Source of the DNA: Mycolicibacterium sp. CR10
GTDB taxonomy: Bacteria > Actinomycetota > Actinomycetes > Mycobacteriales > Mycobacteriaceae
Assembly (NCBI RefSeq): GCF_005222675.1
Contig: NZ_STGE01000021.1
Location: 1-64,000 of the forward strand
DNA: 64,000 bases
Reading direction: 5' to 3'
Shown: positions 36,879-46,619 of the stretch, piece by piece
Position numbering within the stretch: the stretch's first letter is position 1
Layout: each line of letters starts with the position of its first letter
Translations under genes and position numbers: made by a program
Notes under the pieces: generated by a model
Database searches by the model: none
What the model was told of the DNA's origin: nothing
Seen by the model: the letters and a program-made list of their open reading frames with translations, nothing else

Positions 36879-36940
36879 GCTAAATCCCGTAGTGGGCTAT
36901 CTCTCAGTCGGGTTTGAGGGCCCGGCGGGTCTCCGCCGGA

Positions 36941-37426
36941 TCAGTGGCCCTCGGCCTTGAACCGCTCCACCGAGCGCAGCACCTCGGCCTCGGCATCTTC
37001 GCGACCCACCCAGTCGGCGGCCTCGACGAACTTGCCCGGCTCCAGGTCCTTGTAGTGCACGAAGAAGTGTTTGATGGCGTCCAACTCGAACTCCGACACG
37101 TCGCCGATGTCGGTGATGTGGTCCCACCGGGGATCGGCGAGCACGCACAGCACCTTGTCGTCACCGCCCTTTTCGTCGGTCATCCGGAACATGCCCACCG
37201 GACGGGCCTCCACGATGCAGCCGGGGAACACCGGTTCGGGCAGCAGCACCAGCGCGTCCAGCGGATCGCCGTCCTCGCCGAGGGTGTCCTCGATGTAGCC
37301 GTAGTCGGTCGGATAACCCATCGCCGTGAACAGGTAGCGGTCCAGCTTCACCTTCCCGCTGTCGTGGTCGACCTCGTACTTGTTGCGCGACCCCTTCTGG
37401 ATCTCGATGAGGACATCGAACTGCAC
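36941..37426 (-). CDS. ppa: Inorganic pyrophosphatase
   Basis: 161 residues from GTG 37426, behind AAGGAGTC; an open frame extends upstream without family similarity. It is a family I soluble pyrophosphatase. [13 protein letters not shown] gives the substrate Lys/Arg, [21 protein letters not shown] has the Asp triad for Mg2+, and [17 protein letters not shown] continues the fold. It hydrolyses PPi to drive biosynthesis. It is divergent from dacB and matches Rv3628 by family and neighbour. Confidence 0.96.
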   Translation of the reverse strand: MQFDVLIEIQKGSRNKYEVDHDSGKVKLDRYLFTAMGYPTDYGYIEDTLGEDGDPLDALVLLPEPVFPGCIVEARPVGMFRMTDEKGGDDKVLCVLADPRWDHITDIGDVSEFELDAIKHFFVHYKDLEPGKFVEAADWVGREDAEAEVLRSVERFKAEGH

Positions 37427-37548
37427 CTGGGGACTCCTTCGGATCTGCACGCATGTAGGTCGCCTGCTGACGACGCGGGTTAACACTAAACGAGCGATAC
37501 CCTGCTCTACAGGGGTGTCTGGAGTAGTCGATCAAGAGCGGGAGAAAC

Positions 37549-38940
37549 ATGCGGCCCACGCGGTGGCGGCGATCCACCCATGTGGCGGTGGGCGTGGCGG
37601 TGCTGCTGCTGGTCGCCGTCGTCGTCGCGGCGGCGGCGCTGATGACCAGGGGCGAATCGCCCGCCGAGCTGGCGGTCGAACCCGCGCCCGCGCCGGCCAC
37701 CGCCGAACCCGCTGTCGTACCGGTTGCCGACACCGCGGATGCGCCGACCCCCGCCGGATTGGCCGCCGCGCTGGCGCCGGTGCTCGCCGACCCGAATCTG
37801 GGCAGGTTCACCGGGCGCATCACCGACGCGATGACGGGCGAGGAGTTGTGGGCGCTCGGAGCGGGCGTCCCGATGCAGCCGGCGTCGACGAACAAGACGC
37901 TCACCGCCGCCGCGGCGCTGTTGACCCTGGATCGCGACGCCCGGTTGACGACGCGCGTGCGCGAGGGCGACCAGCCGGGGGTGGTCGTTCTGGTGGGCGG
38001 CGGTGATCAGACACTCTCGGCGGCGCCGCGCAACGAGGACAGCTGGTACCGGGACGCGGCGCGCATCGTCGACCTAGCCGATCAGGTGCGGCGTAGCGGC
38101 GTCACCGTGAGGGCCGTGCAGGTGGACGTCAGCGCCTACAGCGGGCCGACGATGGCGCTGGGCTGGGACCCGCTGGACATCGACGGCGGCGACATCGCAC
38201 CGATGGAGTCGGTGATGCTCGATGGCGGCCGCACCCAGCCGGTGACGGTCGAGTCGCGGCGCTCCAGGACTCCCGCCCTGGACGCGGGCCGCGCCCTGGC
38301 CGTCGCGTTGCGGGTCGACCCGGCGAAGGTGACGGTGCTGCCGCCGGGCCGGGCGGGGACAGGCGAAAACGACACAGTGATCGCCTCGGTGCAGTCCCCA
38401 CCGCTGATGCAGCGGCTCCGGGACATGATGAATTTCTCGGACAACGTGATGGCGGAGTCGATCGGCCGTGAGGTCGCCGCCGAGCTCGACCGACCGCAGA
38501 GTTTCGACGGGGGCGCCCGCGCCGTGTTGGCGTCACTCGACGATGCCGGCATCGACACCACCGGCGCCCGGTTGTTCGATTCGAGCGGGCTGTCCGTCGA
38601 CAACCGCCTGACCGCCGAAACACTCGACGAGGTGGTCAACGCCGCGGTCGGAGACGACCATCCCCGCCTGCGGCCGTTGGTCGACCTGCTGCCGATCGCC
38701 GGGGGCAGCGGCACCCTGTCCAACCGCTACCTCGACACCGACGAGGGCCGCGCCGCCGCGGGGTATCTGCGGGCCAAGACGGGTTCGCTGACCGGCACCA
38801 ATTCGCTGGCCGGCATCGTGACCGACGAGAGTGGTCGGGTGCTGACCTTCGCCCTGTTGTCCAATGACGCCGGTCCGAGCGGGCGCACCGCGCTCGACGC
38901 GTTCGCGGCGACGCTGCGTTCGTGCGGTTGCCGCGCGTGA
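37549..38940 (+). CDS. dacB: D-alanyl-D-alanine carboxypeptidase/endopeptidase (S13, PBP4-like)
   Basis: 463 residues. An N-terminal membrane anchor or signal (about 10-32) is followed by an Ala/Pro-rich linker and the penicillin-binding domain. Active-site motifs are S113-T-N-K116, SDN in MNFSDNVMAES, and KTG in RAKTGSLTGTN. It trims D-Ala from peptidoglycan stem peptides outside the membrane. It is the Rv3627c type. The stop overlaps the GTG of the metalloprotease gene (GTGA), beginning a coupled block dacB, protease, tilS, hpt. Confidence 0.93.
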   Translation: MRPTRWRRSTHVAVGVAVLLLVAVVVAAAALMTRGESPAELAVEPAPAPATAEPAVVPVADTADAPTPAGLAAALAPVLADPNLGRFTGRITDAMTGEELWALGAGVPMQPASTNKTLTAAAALLTLDRDARLTTRVREGDQPGVVVLVGGGDQTLSAAPRNEDSWYRDAARIVDLADQVRRSGVTVRAVQVDVSAYSGPTMALGWDPLDIDGGDIAPMESVMLDGGRTQPVTVESRRSRTPALDAGRALAVALRVDPAKVTVLPPGRAGTGENDTVIASVQSPPLMQRLRDMMNFSDNVMAESIGREVAAELDRPQSFDGGARAVLASLDDAGIDTTGARLFDSSGLSVDNRLTAETLDEVVNAAVGDDHPRLRPLVDLLPIAGGSGTLSNRYLDTDEGRAAAGYLRAKTGSLTGTNSLAGIVTDESGRVLTFALLSNDAGPSGRTALDAFAATLRSCGCRA

Positions 38941-40061
38941 GCCCGCCTTCCGGGTCGGGATTCTCGGTCGGTCGTGCGGTCGACTGGGAGTTGGCCGCCA
39001 CGCTCGGCGGCAAGCTGGCCCGTCCGGAACCCGCCGCTACGGACTACACCCGCAGGCAGGCGGTCGAGCAGCTCGCCGAGTCGGCCCGCGCATCCGAGAT
39101 CCCGGTCCGCGAGGTCACCGGTCTCAACGAGGGCGGTGAGATTCCCGAGGCGCGAATCGTCAACCGGCCCGAGTGGATTCGCGCTGCGGCTGAGTCCATG
39201 CGGGTGATGACCGGCGGTGCCGAGGACCAGGGCGCCAAGCCCGGCGTCATCAGTGGCCGCATCGCCGGTGCCCAGACGGGGGCGGTGCTGGCATTCGTGT
39301 CGTCGGGCATCCTCGGGCAGTACGACCCGTTTTCGACCGGCGGGCAGGAGCGCAGCGACCCGGGAAATGGACCCAGCGCACGTGGTGGAAACGGCGGGGG
39401 TGAGCTGCTTCTGGTGTATCCCAACGTGATCGCCGTCGAGCGCCAGCTGCAGGTGTCGCCCGCCGACTTCCGCATGTGGGTGTGCCTGCACGAGGTCACC
39501 CACCGCGTGCAGTTCCGGGCGAACCCGTGGCTGGCCGGCCACATGACCAGCGCGCTCGCGGTGTTGACCGAGGACGCGGCAGAGGACGTCACCCAGGTTG
39601 TCGGCCGGCTGGCCGGATATGTGCGGGGAATCCGCGACAGCTCGAACAACGATGACGCCCAATGGAATTCGAATGGGGTGCTAGGTCTGCTCCGCGCCGT
39701 GCAGTCGGAGCCGCAGCAGAAGGCGCTGGACCAGCTGCTGGTGCTGGGCACCCTGCTGGAGGGTCACGCCGAGCACGTCATGGATGCGGTCGGACCGGCC
39801 GTGGTGCCGTCGGTCGCATCGATCAGACACCGGTTCGACCGACGCAGGCAACGCAAGCAGCCCCCGCTGCAAAGGCTGATGCGCGCTCTGCTGGGCATCG
39901 ACGCCAAGATGAGCCAGTACACCCGGGGCAAGGCCTTCGTCGACGACGTCGTGTCCAAGGTGGGGATGTCACGATTCAACGCCGTCTGGTCCGACGCCGA
40001 AAGCCTGCCGCTACCAAGCGAAATCGACGAGCCGCAGCGATGGATCGACAGAGTGCTGTAG
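38937..40061 (+). CDS. Zinc-dependent metalloprotease-like protein (DUF2342)
   Basis: 374 residues from GTG 38937, which overlaps the dacB stop; the frame opens slightly earlier. The zinc motif HEVTHRVQF sits near the middle, followed by a helical region with EGHAEHVMDAVG as likely third ligand. This is the family of conserved actinobacterial proteins often labelled 'F420 biosynthesis-associated' (Rv3626c type), whose real substrate is unknown to me. The end overlaps the tilS start by 22 bases, so translation is coupled. Confidence 0.85.
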   Translation: MSPPSGSGFSVGRAVDWELAATLGGKLARPEPAATDYTRRQAVEQLAESARASEIPVREVTGLNEGGEIPEARIVNRPEWIRAAAESMRVMTGGAEDQGAKPGVISGRIAGAQTGAVLAFVSSGILGQYDPFSTGGQERSDPGNGPSARGGNGGGELLLVYPNVIAVERQLQVSPADFRMWVCLHEVTHRVQFRANPWLAGHMTSALAVLTEDAAEDVTQVVGRLAGYVRGIRDSSNNDDAQWNSNGVLGLLRAVQSEPQQKALDQLLVLGTLLEGHAEHVMDAVGPAVVPSVASIRHRFDRRRQRKQPPLQRLMRALLGIDAKMSQYTRGKAFVDDVVSKVGMSRFNAVWSDAESLPLPSEIDEPQRWIDRVL

Positions 40062-41011
40062 CGCAGCTGCGCGGCGCGGTCGTGCGGTATGTCCGCGACT
40101 TCGCGGCCCACGAGCGGCGGTGGTGCGTGGGACTGTCGGGCGGCCCGGACTCGCTCGCGTTGGCCGCGGTGGCGGCGACGGTGATGCCGACCACTGCCCT
40201 GATCGTCGACCACCGCCTGCAGCCGGGTTCCGACGCCGTCGCGTCGACCGCGCGCGAACAGGCGATCGCCGTGGGATGCGTTGGTGCAGAAGTTCTTCAC
40301 GTCGACGTCGGCACCGCGGGAGGCCCCGAGGCCGCCGCCCGCTCAGCCCGCTACCGCGCGCTCGGCGACGCCCGGGCGGGAGCGCAAGTGCTACTGGCGC
40401 ACACACTCGACGACCAGGCCGAGACAGTGCTGCTCGGGCTCGGCCGCGGGTCGGGTGCCCGGTCGATCGCCGGTATGCGGCCGTATGACCCACCGTGGTG
40501 CCGGCCGCTTCTCGGGGTGCGTCGGGACCTCACCCGCCGGGCGTGCATCGAGTTGGGGCTGACGCCCTGGCAGGATCCGCACAACGCCGACCCACGGTTC
40601 ACGAGGGTTCGGCTGCGCACCGAGGTCCTGCCGCTGCTGGAGCAGGTGCTCGGTGGCGGGGTGGCCGAAGCCCTGGCGCGCACCGCCACCGCGCTGCGTG
40701 AGGACAACGACACGCTCGACGCTATGGCTTCCGACGCTTTGGCCGAGCTGGGCGCAGACGGCGTCCTCGACGTGCTACCCATCGCCGCGGTGTCCCCGCT
40801 GCCCGCGGCGGTTCGGCGCCGGGTGGTCAGGGGCTGGCTGCTCGCGGGCGGCGCCGTCGGGCTGAACGAGGTGCAGATCCGCGCCGTGGACGATCTGATC
40901 ATCGCGTGGCGGGGGCAGGGCGGGGTGGCGGTGCCGAGCGAACGCCCGCACGAACGGCTGTTCGCCGGGCGCAGTAATGAACTGTTGACGCTGTACCGGG
41001 AACCGGTGTGA
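40040..41011 (+). CDS. tilS: tRNA(Ile)-lysidine synthase
   Basis: 323 residues from ATG 40040, inside the end of the previous gene. The N-terminal PP-loop S33-GGPDS is followed by DHRLQPGSDA and LLAHTLDDQAETVLLGLGRGSG, all classic TilS. It adds lysine to C34 of tRNA-Ile(CAU) using ATP, which is needed to read AUA. The C-terminal domain is short, as in other actinobacteria. It is the Rv3625c type and is followed 40 bp later by hpt. Confidence 0.94.
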   Translation: MDRQSAVAQLRGAVVRYVRDFAAHERRWCVGLSGGPDSLALAAVAATVMPTTALIVDHRLQPGSDAVASTAREQAIAVGCVGAEVLHVDVGTAGGPEAAARSARYRALGDARAGAQVLLAHTLDDQAETVLLGLGRGSGARSIAGMRPYDPPWCRPLLGVRRDLTRRACIELGLTPWQDPHNADPRFTRVRLRTEVLPLLEQVLGGGVAEALARTATALREDNDTLDAMASDALAELGADGVLDVLPIAAVSPLPAAVRRRVVRGWLLAGGAVGLNEVQIRAVDDLIIAWRGQGGVAVPSERPHERLFAGRSNELLTLYREPV

Positions 41012-41051
41012 GGATCTGCGTTGGTTATCCCGGCCACCGCAAGGCTAGTCT

Positions 41052-41636
41052 GTGGTCGTGCCTGCGCATTCCGGGGAGTTGTATCCCGGGGACATCAAGT
41101 CGGTGTTGCTGTCGGAAGAACAGATCCAGACCAAGACCGCTGAACTCGGAGCGAAGGTCGCCGCCGATTACCGCGATGGCGGTGCGGAGCAGGATCTGCT
41201 TCTCATCACCGTGCTCAAGGGTGCCGTCATGTTCGTCACCGATCTGGCGCGGGCGATCCCGATACCCACCCAGTTGGAGTTCATGGCCGTCAGCTCCTAC
41301 GGGTCGTCCACGTCGTCGTCGGGCGTCGTGCGCATCCTCAAGGACCTCGACCGCGACATCAACGACCGCGACGTGCTGATCGTCGAGGACATCGTCGACT
41401 CCGGTCTGACGCTGAAATGGCTGCTTCGCAATCTGGCGACCCGACACCCCCGGTCGCTGAAGGTCTGCACGCTGCTCCGCAAAATCGACGCTGTCCGGGT
41501 CGACCTCGACATCGAGTACGTCGGCTTCGACATCCCCAACGAATTCGTCGTCGGCTATGGGCTCGACTATGCCGAGCGCTACCGCGACCTGCCCTACATC
41601 GGCACGCTGGACCCCAAGGTGTACGAGAACCAATAG
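41052..41636 (+). CDS. hpt: Hypoxanthine phosphoribosyltransferase
   Basis: 194 residues from GTG 41052; GTG 41058 is also possible. The PRPP-binding loop is [18 protein letters not shown]. The N-terminal [16 protein letters not shown] and the C-terminal [21 protein letters not shown] (purine-binding region) are complete. It salvages hypoxanthine and guanine to IMP and GMP. It is the Rv3624c type, the end of the dacB-hpt block, with the oxidoreductase gene starting 18 bp later. Confidence 0.95.
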   Translation: MVVPAHSGELYPGDIKSVLLSEEQIQTKTAELGAKVAADYRDGGAEQDLLLITVLKGAVMFVTDLARAIPIPTQLEFMAVSSYGSSTSSSGVVRILKDLDRDINDRDVLIVEDIVDSGLTLKWLLRNLATRHPRSLKVCTLLRKIDAVRVDLDIEYVGFDIPNEFVVGYGLDYAERYRDLPYIGTLDPKVYENQ

Positions 41637-41654
41637 TCGGCGCAGAATCGGCCC

Positions 41655-43883
41655 ATGACCGAAACAGCCCTCAGGATCTGCCCGTTCTGTGAAGCGACCT
41701 GCGGGCTGACGTTGACCATCGACGACGGCCGGGTCACCGGCGCGAGGGGCGACCGCGACGACGTGTTCAGCGCGGGGTTCATCTGCCCGAAGGGTGCGAG
41801 TTTCGCCGAGCTCGACAATGACCCCGACCGGCTGCATGCACCTCTGGTGCGTCAGGACGGCGTGCTGACCGAGGCCACCTGGGACGAGGCGTTCGCAGCG
41901 GTCGCCGACGGTCTCGGCGCGGTGGTCCGCGAGCACGGCGGTGAGTCCGTGGGCGTGTACCTCGGCAACCCCAACGCCCACACCGTGGCGGGCGCGCTGT
42001 ACCCGCCGCTGATCGTCCGCGCTCTGGGCACCCACCAGGTGTACTCCGCGAGCACCCTCGACCAGATGCCCAAACACGTGGCGCTGGGCCTGATGTTCGG
42101 CAGCCCCGTCGCGTTCACCGTGCCCGATCTCGACCGCACCGACTACCTGGTGATCATCGGGGCGAATCCGCTGGTGTCCAACGGCAGCCTGGCCACCGCC
42201 GCAGATTTTCCCGGCAAGCTGCGCAGCCTGCGTAAGCGCGGCGGCACGCTGGTCGTCATCGACCCCGCCCGCACCCGCACCGCCGAGCTCGCCGACCGGC
42301 ACGTGGCGCCGCGGCCCGGCACCGACGCCGCACTGCTGTTCGCCGTCGTCCATGTCCTGTTCGAGGAGGACCTGGTGACGCTCGGACACCTTGCCGACCA
42401 CGTCGCGGGGTTGGACGAGGTTCGCGAGCTCGCCCGCGATTTCGCGCCGGAGACGGTCGCCGCGCACTGCGGTGTGGAGGCCGACGACATCCGCACTCTG
42501 GCCAGGGAGCTCGCCGCGGCCCCTACCGCTGCCGTGTACGGCCGGATGGGCACGTCCACAGTCGAATTCGGCACCGTCGGCAGCTGGCTGGTCGACGTCG
42601 TCAACATCCTGACCGGCAACCTGGACCGGCCCGGCGGGGCGATGTTCCCGCTGTCGCCGGTGGCGCCCGCCCCGCGCGGTCACCGGCCGGGACGCGGGTT
42701 CCGGACCGGGCGCTGGCACAGCAGGGTCTCCGGCCACCCCGAGGCGCTCTCGGAACTGCCCGCCGCAGTGCTGGCCGAGGAGATCGAGACGCCCGGCGAG
42801 GGCCAGATCAAGGCGATGATCACCATCGCGGGCAATCCGGTCCTCTCCGCGCCCGACGGAGACCGTCTCGACCGTGCGCTGAGCGGCGTCGGGTTCATGG
42901 TGTCCGTCGACCCCTACCTCAACGAGACCACCCGCCACGCCGACGTCATCCTGCCGCCCCCGCCGCCGTCGCGCAGCCCGCATTTCGACTTCGCGCTCAA
43001 CGCCGTCGCGGTGCGCAACAACGCGCGCTACTCACCGCCCGTGCTGCCGCTGCAGGGGCGGCCCGATGAAGCCGAGATCCTGTCCCGAATCGCGTTGGTG
43101 CTCTACGGAATTGGGGTCGATGCCGACCCCGCACTGGTCGACGAGCAGGTCATCGCGACCACGCTGGCCAAGGAGACCGCGGACGCGGGATCCCCGGTCT
43201 CGGGCCGTGCCGTCGATGAGCTGACCGCCATGCTCGACGACGGGCCCGGATACGAGCGTCGCCTCGACATGATGCTGCGGCTCGGTGCCTACGGCGACGC
43301 GTTCGGCGCCCGCCCGGACGGTCTGACGCTCAAGCAACTCAAGGCGGCGCCGCACGGCATCGACCTCGGCCCGCTGAAGCCGCGGCTGCCCGATCTGCTG
43401 CGCACCCCGTCGGGTCGGATCGAGCTGGCGCCGCCGCAGTTGATCGCCGACACCGCCAGGCTGCGCGCCTCGGTGGGGCATCGCGGCGACGGGTTCGTGC
43501 TGATCGGGCGCAGACACCTGCGCTCCAACAACAGTTGGATGCACAACCTGCCCGCGCTCACCGGCGGCTCCAACCGGTGCACGCTGCAGATCCATCCCGA
43601 CGACGCGGCCGACCTCGGCCTTTCGGACACCGCCGTGGTGAAGGGGCCGGGCGGAGAACTGGTGGTGCCCATCGAGATCACCGACGACATCCGCCGCGGC
43701 GTGCTGTCGCTGCCGCACGGCTGGGGTCACGATCGCGCAGGCACCGGGCAGTCGCTGGCGGCCGCCAGCCCCGGGGTGAACGTCAATCAGCTCAACGACG
43801 GCTCGCTGCTGGACCCGCTGTCGGGCACCGCGGTGCTCAACGGCATTCCCGTCACCGTCGGTCCTGCGGGCGCCTCCGGATGA
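41655..43883 (+). CDS. Molybdopterin-dependent oxidoreductase, FdhF/Nas-like
   Basis: 742 residues. The N-terminal [4Fe-4S] ligands are Cys9, Cys12, Cys16 and Cys44 (CPFCEATC, then ICPKG). Molybdopterin guanine dinucleotide domains follow (VIIGANPLVSNGS, VVIDPARTRTAELAD, and the C-terminal dinucleotide-binding domain from about 610 with RRHLRSNNSWMHNL). There is no Tat signal, so it is cytoplasmic. The metal-ligand residue is not clear; STLDQMPKH occupies that zone, with no Cys or Sec. The substrate may be formate, nitrate or another oxo compound. No partner subunit is adjacent. Confidence 0.82.
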   Translation: MTETALRICPFCEATCGLTLTIDDGRVTGARGDRDDVFSAGFICPKGASFAELDNDPDRLHAPLVRQDGVLTEATWDEAFAAVADGLGAVVREHGGESVGVYLGNPNAHTVAGALYPPLIVRALGTHQVYSASTLDQMPKHVALGLMFGSPVAFTVPDLDRTDYLVIIGANPLVSNGSLATAADFPGKLRSLRKRGGTLVVIDPARTRTAELADRHVAPRPGTDAALLFAVVHVLFEEDLVTLGHLADHVAGLDEVRELARDFAPETVAAHCGVEADDIRTLARELAAAPTAAVYGRMGTSTVEFGTVGSWLVDVVNILTGNLDRPGGAMFPLSPVAPAPRGHRPGRGFRTGRWHSRVSGHPEALSELPAAVLAEEIETPGEGQIKAMITIAGNPVLSAPDGDRLDRALSGVGFMVSVDPYLNETTRHADVILPPPPPSRSPHFDFALNAVAVRNNARYSPPVLPLQGRPDEAEILSRIALVLYGIGVDADPALVDEQVIATTLAKETADAGSPVSGRAVDELTAMLDDGPGYERRLDMMLRLGAYGDAFGARPDGLTLKQLKAAPHGIDLGPLKPRLPDLLRTPSGRIELAPPQLIADTARLRASVGHRGDGFVLIGRRHLRSNNSWMHNLPALTGGSNRCTLQIHPDDAADLGLSDTAVVKGPGGELVVPIEITDDIRRGVLSLPHGWGHDRAGTGQSLAAASPGVNVNQLNDGSLLDPLSGTAVLNGIPVTVGPAGASG

Positions 43884-43892
43884 CGTTGCGGG

Positions 43893-44633
43893 TCAGGTTA
43901 ATTCCCAGATCACCGTCACGCTGAAACCGACGGTCTGCTGGCCCGGCTCCAGTGGCACCGCGGCCTCCATCATTCCCCGCGGCGCCTGCATCGGGATCGG
44001 TGGTGTGGACCCGCCCGACTCCGAGATCGAGATGACGCTGCCGAGATTGAGGCCCGACAGCTCGGCGTACTGCGCGGCGCGGTCCTTGGCGTCCTCGAAC
44101 GCCCGGGCGCGCGCGTCCCGCACCAACTGCGAATCGTCCTCGATTGAGTAGCTGATCGAATTGATCCGGGTGGCGTTGCCGCCGGTGTTGACGATCAGCC
44201 CGATCGCGTCGGAAGCCTGGGCGAGTTCCCGGATCGTCACGTTGATCGAGTTGGTGGCCTGGTAGGCGGAGATCGTGGTGTCGTTTGCGCCGAACTGCGG
44301 TTGCAGGTCGGCCTGCGTGGTGGCGATGTCCTTGCGTTCGATACCGGCGCCGACGAGGGCGTCGATGACGGCCTGCTGGCGTTCGTTGGTCTGGTTCATC
44401 GCCCCGGTGGCGTCCGGCGCGAGGAACTGCATGGACGCGTCCACGGTCAGCGTGTCGGGTGTGCCCTGGACCTGCCCGGCGCCGACCACGGTCACCTGCC
44501 TGCTGTCGGAGTCGGGGGTGAGCGTCGGGCCCGCCTGCGTGTCGCACGCCGTCAACGATGCTGCGGCGACGCCTGCCGCGGCGAGGCAGACGAGCTTGGT
44601 TCTTGCTGACTTCGCTGTCGCTGGGATCGGCAT
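43893..44633 (-). CDS. lpqG: SIMPL-domain lipoprotein LpqG
   Basis: 246 residues from ATG 44633; the frame extends upstream without a better start. The lipoprotein signal has lipobox LTAC with Cys30, so the protein should be anchored in the membrane outer face. The rest is a SIMPL (DUF541) domain: VTVVGAGQVQGTPDTLTVDASM at the start and SVTVIWEL at the end. The family's function is unknown. It is the Rv3623 type, convergent with the oxidoreductase gene. Confidence 0.86.
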   Translation of the reverse strand: MPIPATAKSARTKLVCLAAAGVAAASLTACDTQAGPTLTPDSDSRQVTVVGAGQVQGTPDTLTVDASMQFLAPDATGAMNQTNERQQAVIDALVGAGIERKDIATTQADLQPQFGANDTTISAYQATNSINVTIRELAQASDAIGLIVNTGGNATRINSISYSIEDDSQLVRDARARAFEDAKDRAAQYAELSGLNLGSVISISESGGSTPPIPMQAPRGMMEAAVPLEPGQQTVGFSVTVIWELT

Positions 44634-44679
44634 GCCTGGCACCCTAGCGCGTCCGTCCCGCCGCGAGGACAATCATCGG

Positions 44680-45450
44680 GTGCAGCTGACCCACATCGGT
44701 GGACCCACCGTTCTCATCGAACTCGATGGGTGGCGGATCCTCACCGACCCGACCTTCGACCCACCTGGTCGTCGCTACGGATTCGGTTGGGGCACTTCGT
44801 CAATCAAGACGACTGGACCCGCCATCCCCGTCGACGAGCTGGGTGACGTCGGCGTGGTCCTGCTCAGCCATGACCACCACGCCGACAATCTCGACGACGC
44901 GGGCCGGGCGCTGCTGTCCCGTGCCGGCGTCATCGTCACCACGGTGCCCGGTGCGCAGCGGCTGGGTGCCGGGGCGCGGGGACTGGAGAACTGGGGCACG
45001 ACGACGCTGACGCGCGAGGGCCTGCCTTCGCTCACCGTGACGGCGACCCCGTGCCGTCACGGACCGAAGTTCAGCAGGCCCATCGCCGGAAAGGTCGTCG
45101 GTTTCGCGCTGACCGTCGACGGACGTGAGCGCACCGACCTCTGGATGACCGGGGACACCGTGCTGTATCCGGAACTGCGTGCCGCCGCCGGGAAGCTCGA
45201 CGTCGACGTCGCGCTGATCCACCTCGGTGGTGTCCGGTTCCCTATGACGGGGCCGGTGAAGTTCACGATGACCGCCGACGGTGCCGTGGACCTGATCTCG
45301 GTTTTGGGCCCGCGGGTGGCGGTACCGGTGCACTACGAGGGTTGGTCACACTTCGTCGAACCGGCGGCGCGGGCGCGCGATGTGCTGGCGGCCTCGCCGG
45401 TCAGCGACCGGATCCATTGGCTGACAACAGGAGTCACCGAAGCGGTGTGA
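44680..45450 (+). CDS. Metallo-beta-lactamase-fold hydrolase (UlaG-like)
   Basis: 256 residues from GTG 44680 (QLTHIGGPTVLIELDGWRILTDP). The metal motif is LLSHDHHADNLDDAG, with the Asp after the His cluster, and further ligands come in TPCRHGP, TGDTVLY and PVHYEGWSHF. It fits the UlaG/ribonuclease-Z-like MBL group of mycobacteria, many of unknown substrate. The last 17 bases overlap tail-to-tail with the ephA gene on the opposite strand. Confidence 0.83.
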   Translation: MQLTHIGGPTVLIELDGWRILTDPTFDPPGRRYGFGWGTSSIKTTGPAIPVDELGDVGVVLLSHDHHADNLDDAGRALLSRAGVIVTTVPGAQRLGAGARGLENWGTTTLTREGLPSLTVTATPCRHGPKFSRPIAGKVVGFALTVDGRERTDLWMTGDTVLYPELRAAAGKLDVDVALIHLGGVRFPMTGPVKFTMTADGAVDLISVLGPRVAVPVHYEGWSHFVEPAARARDVLAASPVSDRIHWLTTGVTEAV

Positions 45451-46396
45451 GGAACTCGAGCAGGATCTCCGACAGCTCGTGCGGCCGTTCCTCGGTCAGC
45501 CAGTGCCCGGCGCCGTCGATCATCACCTCGCGGTACTCGCCGGTGACAATTTCACGGGCGCGGTGCCGTGGCGTGTAGGCCAGGGTGGCGTCGGCGGTGC
45601 CCCCGATGAACAGCGTGGGCACGTCGATCGTCGCTGCGGCGGTCTGGGCCGTCAGCTCCCAGTTCCGATCGAAGCAGCGGTACCAGTTGAGCGGCCCGGT
45701 GAAGCCGTTGCGGGTGAACTCGTCGACGTAGACGTCGAAGTCCTGCCTGCTGATCCAGTCGGGGAGTCCGTCGGGTTCGGGGATGCGGGCCAGAAACCCC
45801 TCGGGTCCCGGCGCAATCATCCGCTGGGCCGCCGCGTCATCGCCCGCGGGCGGGGTCGCGAACAGCCGGCGCATCGTGGTGGCCGGGTCCTCGGCCAGCT
45901 CGGCATCGGCGGGTCCCGGGTCCTGGAAGTAGAGGATGTAGAAGAAGTTGTCGCCGAAGAGGCGGCGGAACGCTTGCGTGGTCGGCACCCGCGGGCGCGG
46001 CACCGGTGGCAGGCTCACGCCGACCACCGCGGAGAACCGGTCGGGGTACAGCAGCGGCGCGGTCCACGCGACGACCGCACCGAAATCGTGGCCGACCAGC
46101 ACGGCCTGCTCGGCGCCGACATCGTCGAGCAGTCCCACGACGTCCGCGCTGAGTTCGGCCATCGTGTAGGCATCGACGGCCTCCGGACTGTCCGAACCGC
46201 CGTAACCGCGCTGGTCAGGGGCTAGTACGTGGTAGCCAGCCTCCGCCAGGCCGGCTATTTGGTGGCGCCAGGAGAACGCCAGTTCAGGAAACCCGTGGCA
46301 GAGCACCACCACGGGTGCGCCGGGGTCGCCGGCCTCGGTCACCCGCAGCGATACCCCGTTCGTCTGAACCATCCGCGACCGCACGGCACCACCCAA
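45434..46396 (-). CDS. ephA: Epoxide hydrolase EphA-type alpha/beta hydrolase
   Basis: 320 residues from TTG 46396, chosen because the first residues then align with M. tuberculosis EphA; ATG 46372 is the alternative. It has an alpha/beta hydrolase fold with HGFPELAFSWRHQI (oxyanion loop), nucleophile Asp in VLVGHDFGAVVAW, a Tyr-containing cap domain (NFFYILYFQ, LNWYRCFDRNW) and the catalytic His in GAGHWLTEE. It opens epoxides of lipid-like substrates to diols. It is the Rv3617 type. The ESX genes that lie nearby in M. tuberculosis are absent here. Confidence 0.88.
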   Translation of the reverse strand: MGGAVRSRMVQTNGVSLRVTEAGDPGAPVVVLCHGFPELAFSWRHQIAGLAEAGYHVLAPDQRGYGGSDSPEAVDAYTMAELSADVVGLLDDVGAEQAVLVGHDFGAVVAWTAPLLYPDRFSAVVGVSLPPVPRPRVPTTQAFRRLFGDNFFYILYFQDPGPADAELAEDPATTMRRLFATPPAGDDAAAQRMIAPGPEGFLARIPEPDGLPDWISRQDFDVYVDEFTRNGFTGPLNWYRCFDRNWELTAQTAAATIDVPTLFIGGTADATLAYTPRHRAREIVTGEYREVMIDGAGHWLTEERPHELSEILLEFLTPLR

Positions 46397-46619
46397 TCAC
46401 GCCCGATCACGCCGAGTCCGAGGTTGTGTTCGACGATCCGGCCGAAAGTCGCACGCAAGCTCAGTTTCGAGCTTCGCGAACTCCGGGCTCAGGCTGATCG
46501 GTTCCCTCCGTGAACTCCGGGAACTGCCAGACGTTGGTCTAGCGGTAGCCTTGTCTATTCCAGCTGCGCGTATTGGAAGGATTTGGTCGGCGGGTGCGCT
46601 CGCTGACCGCACATAATCA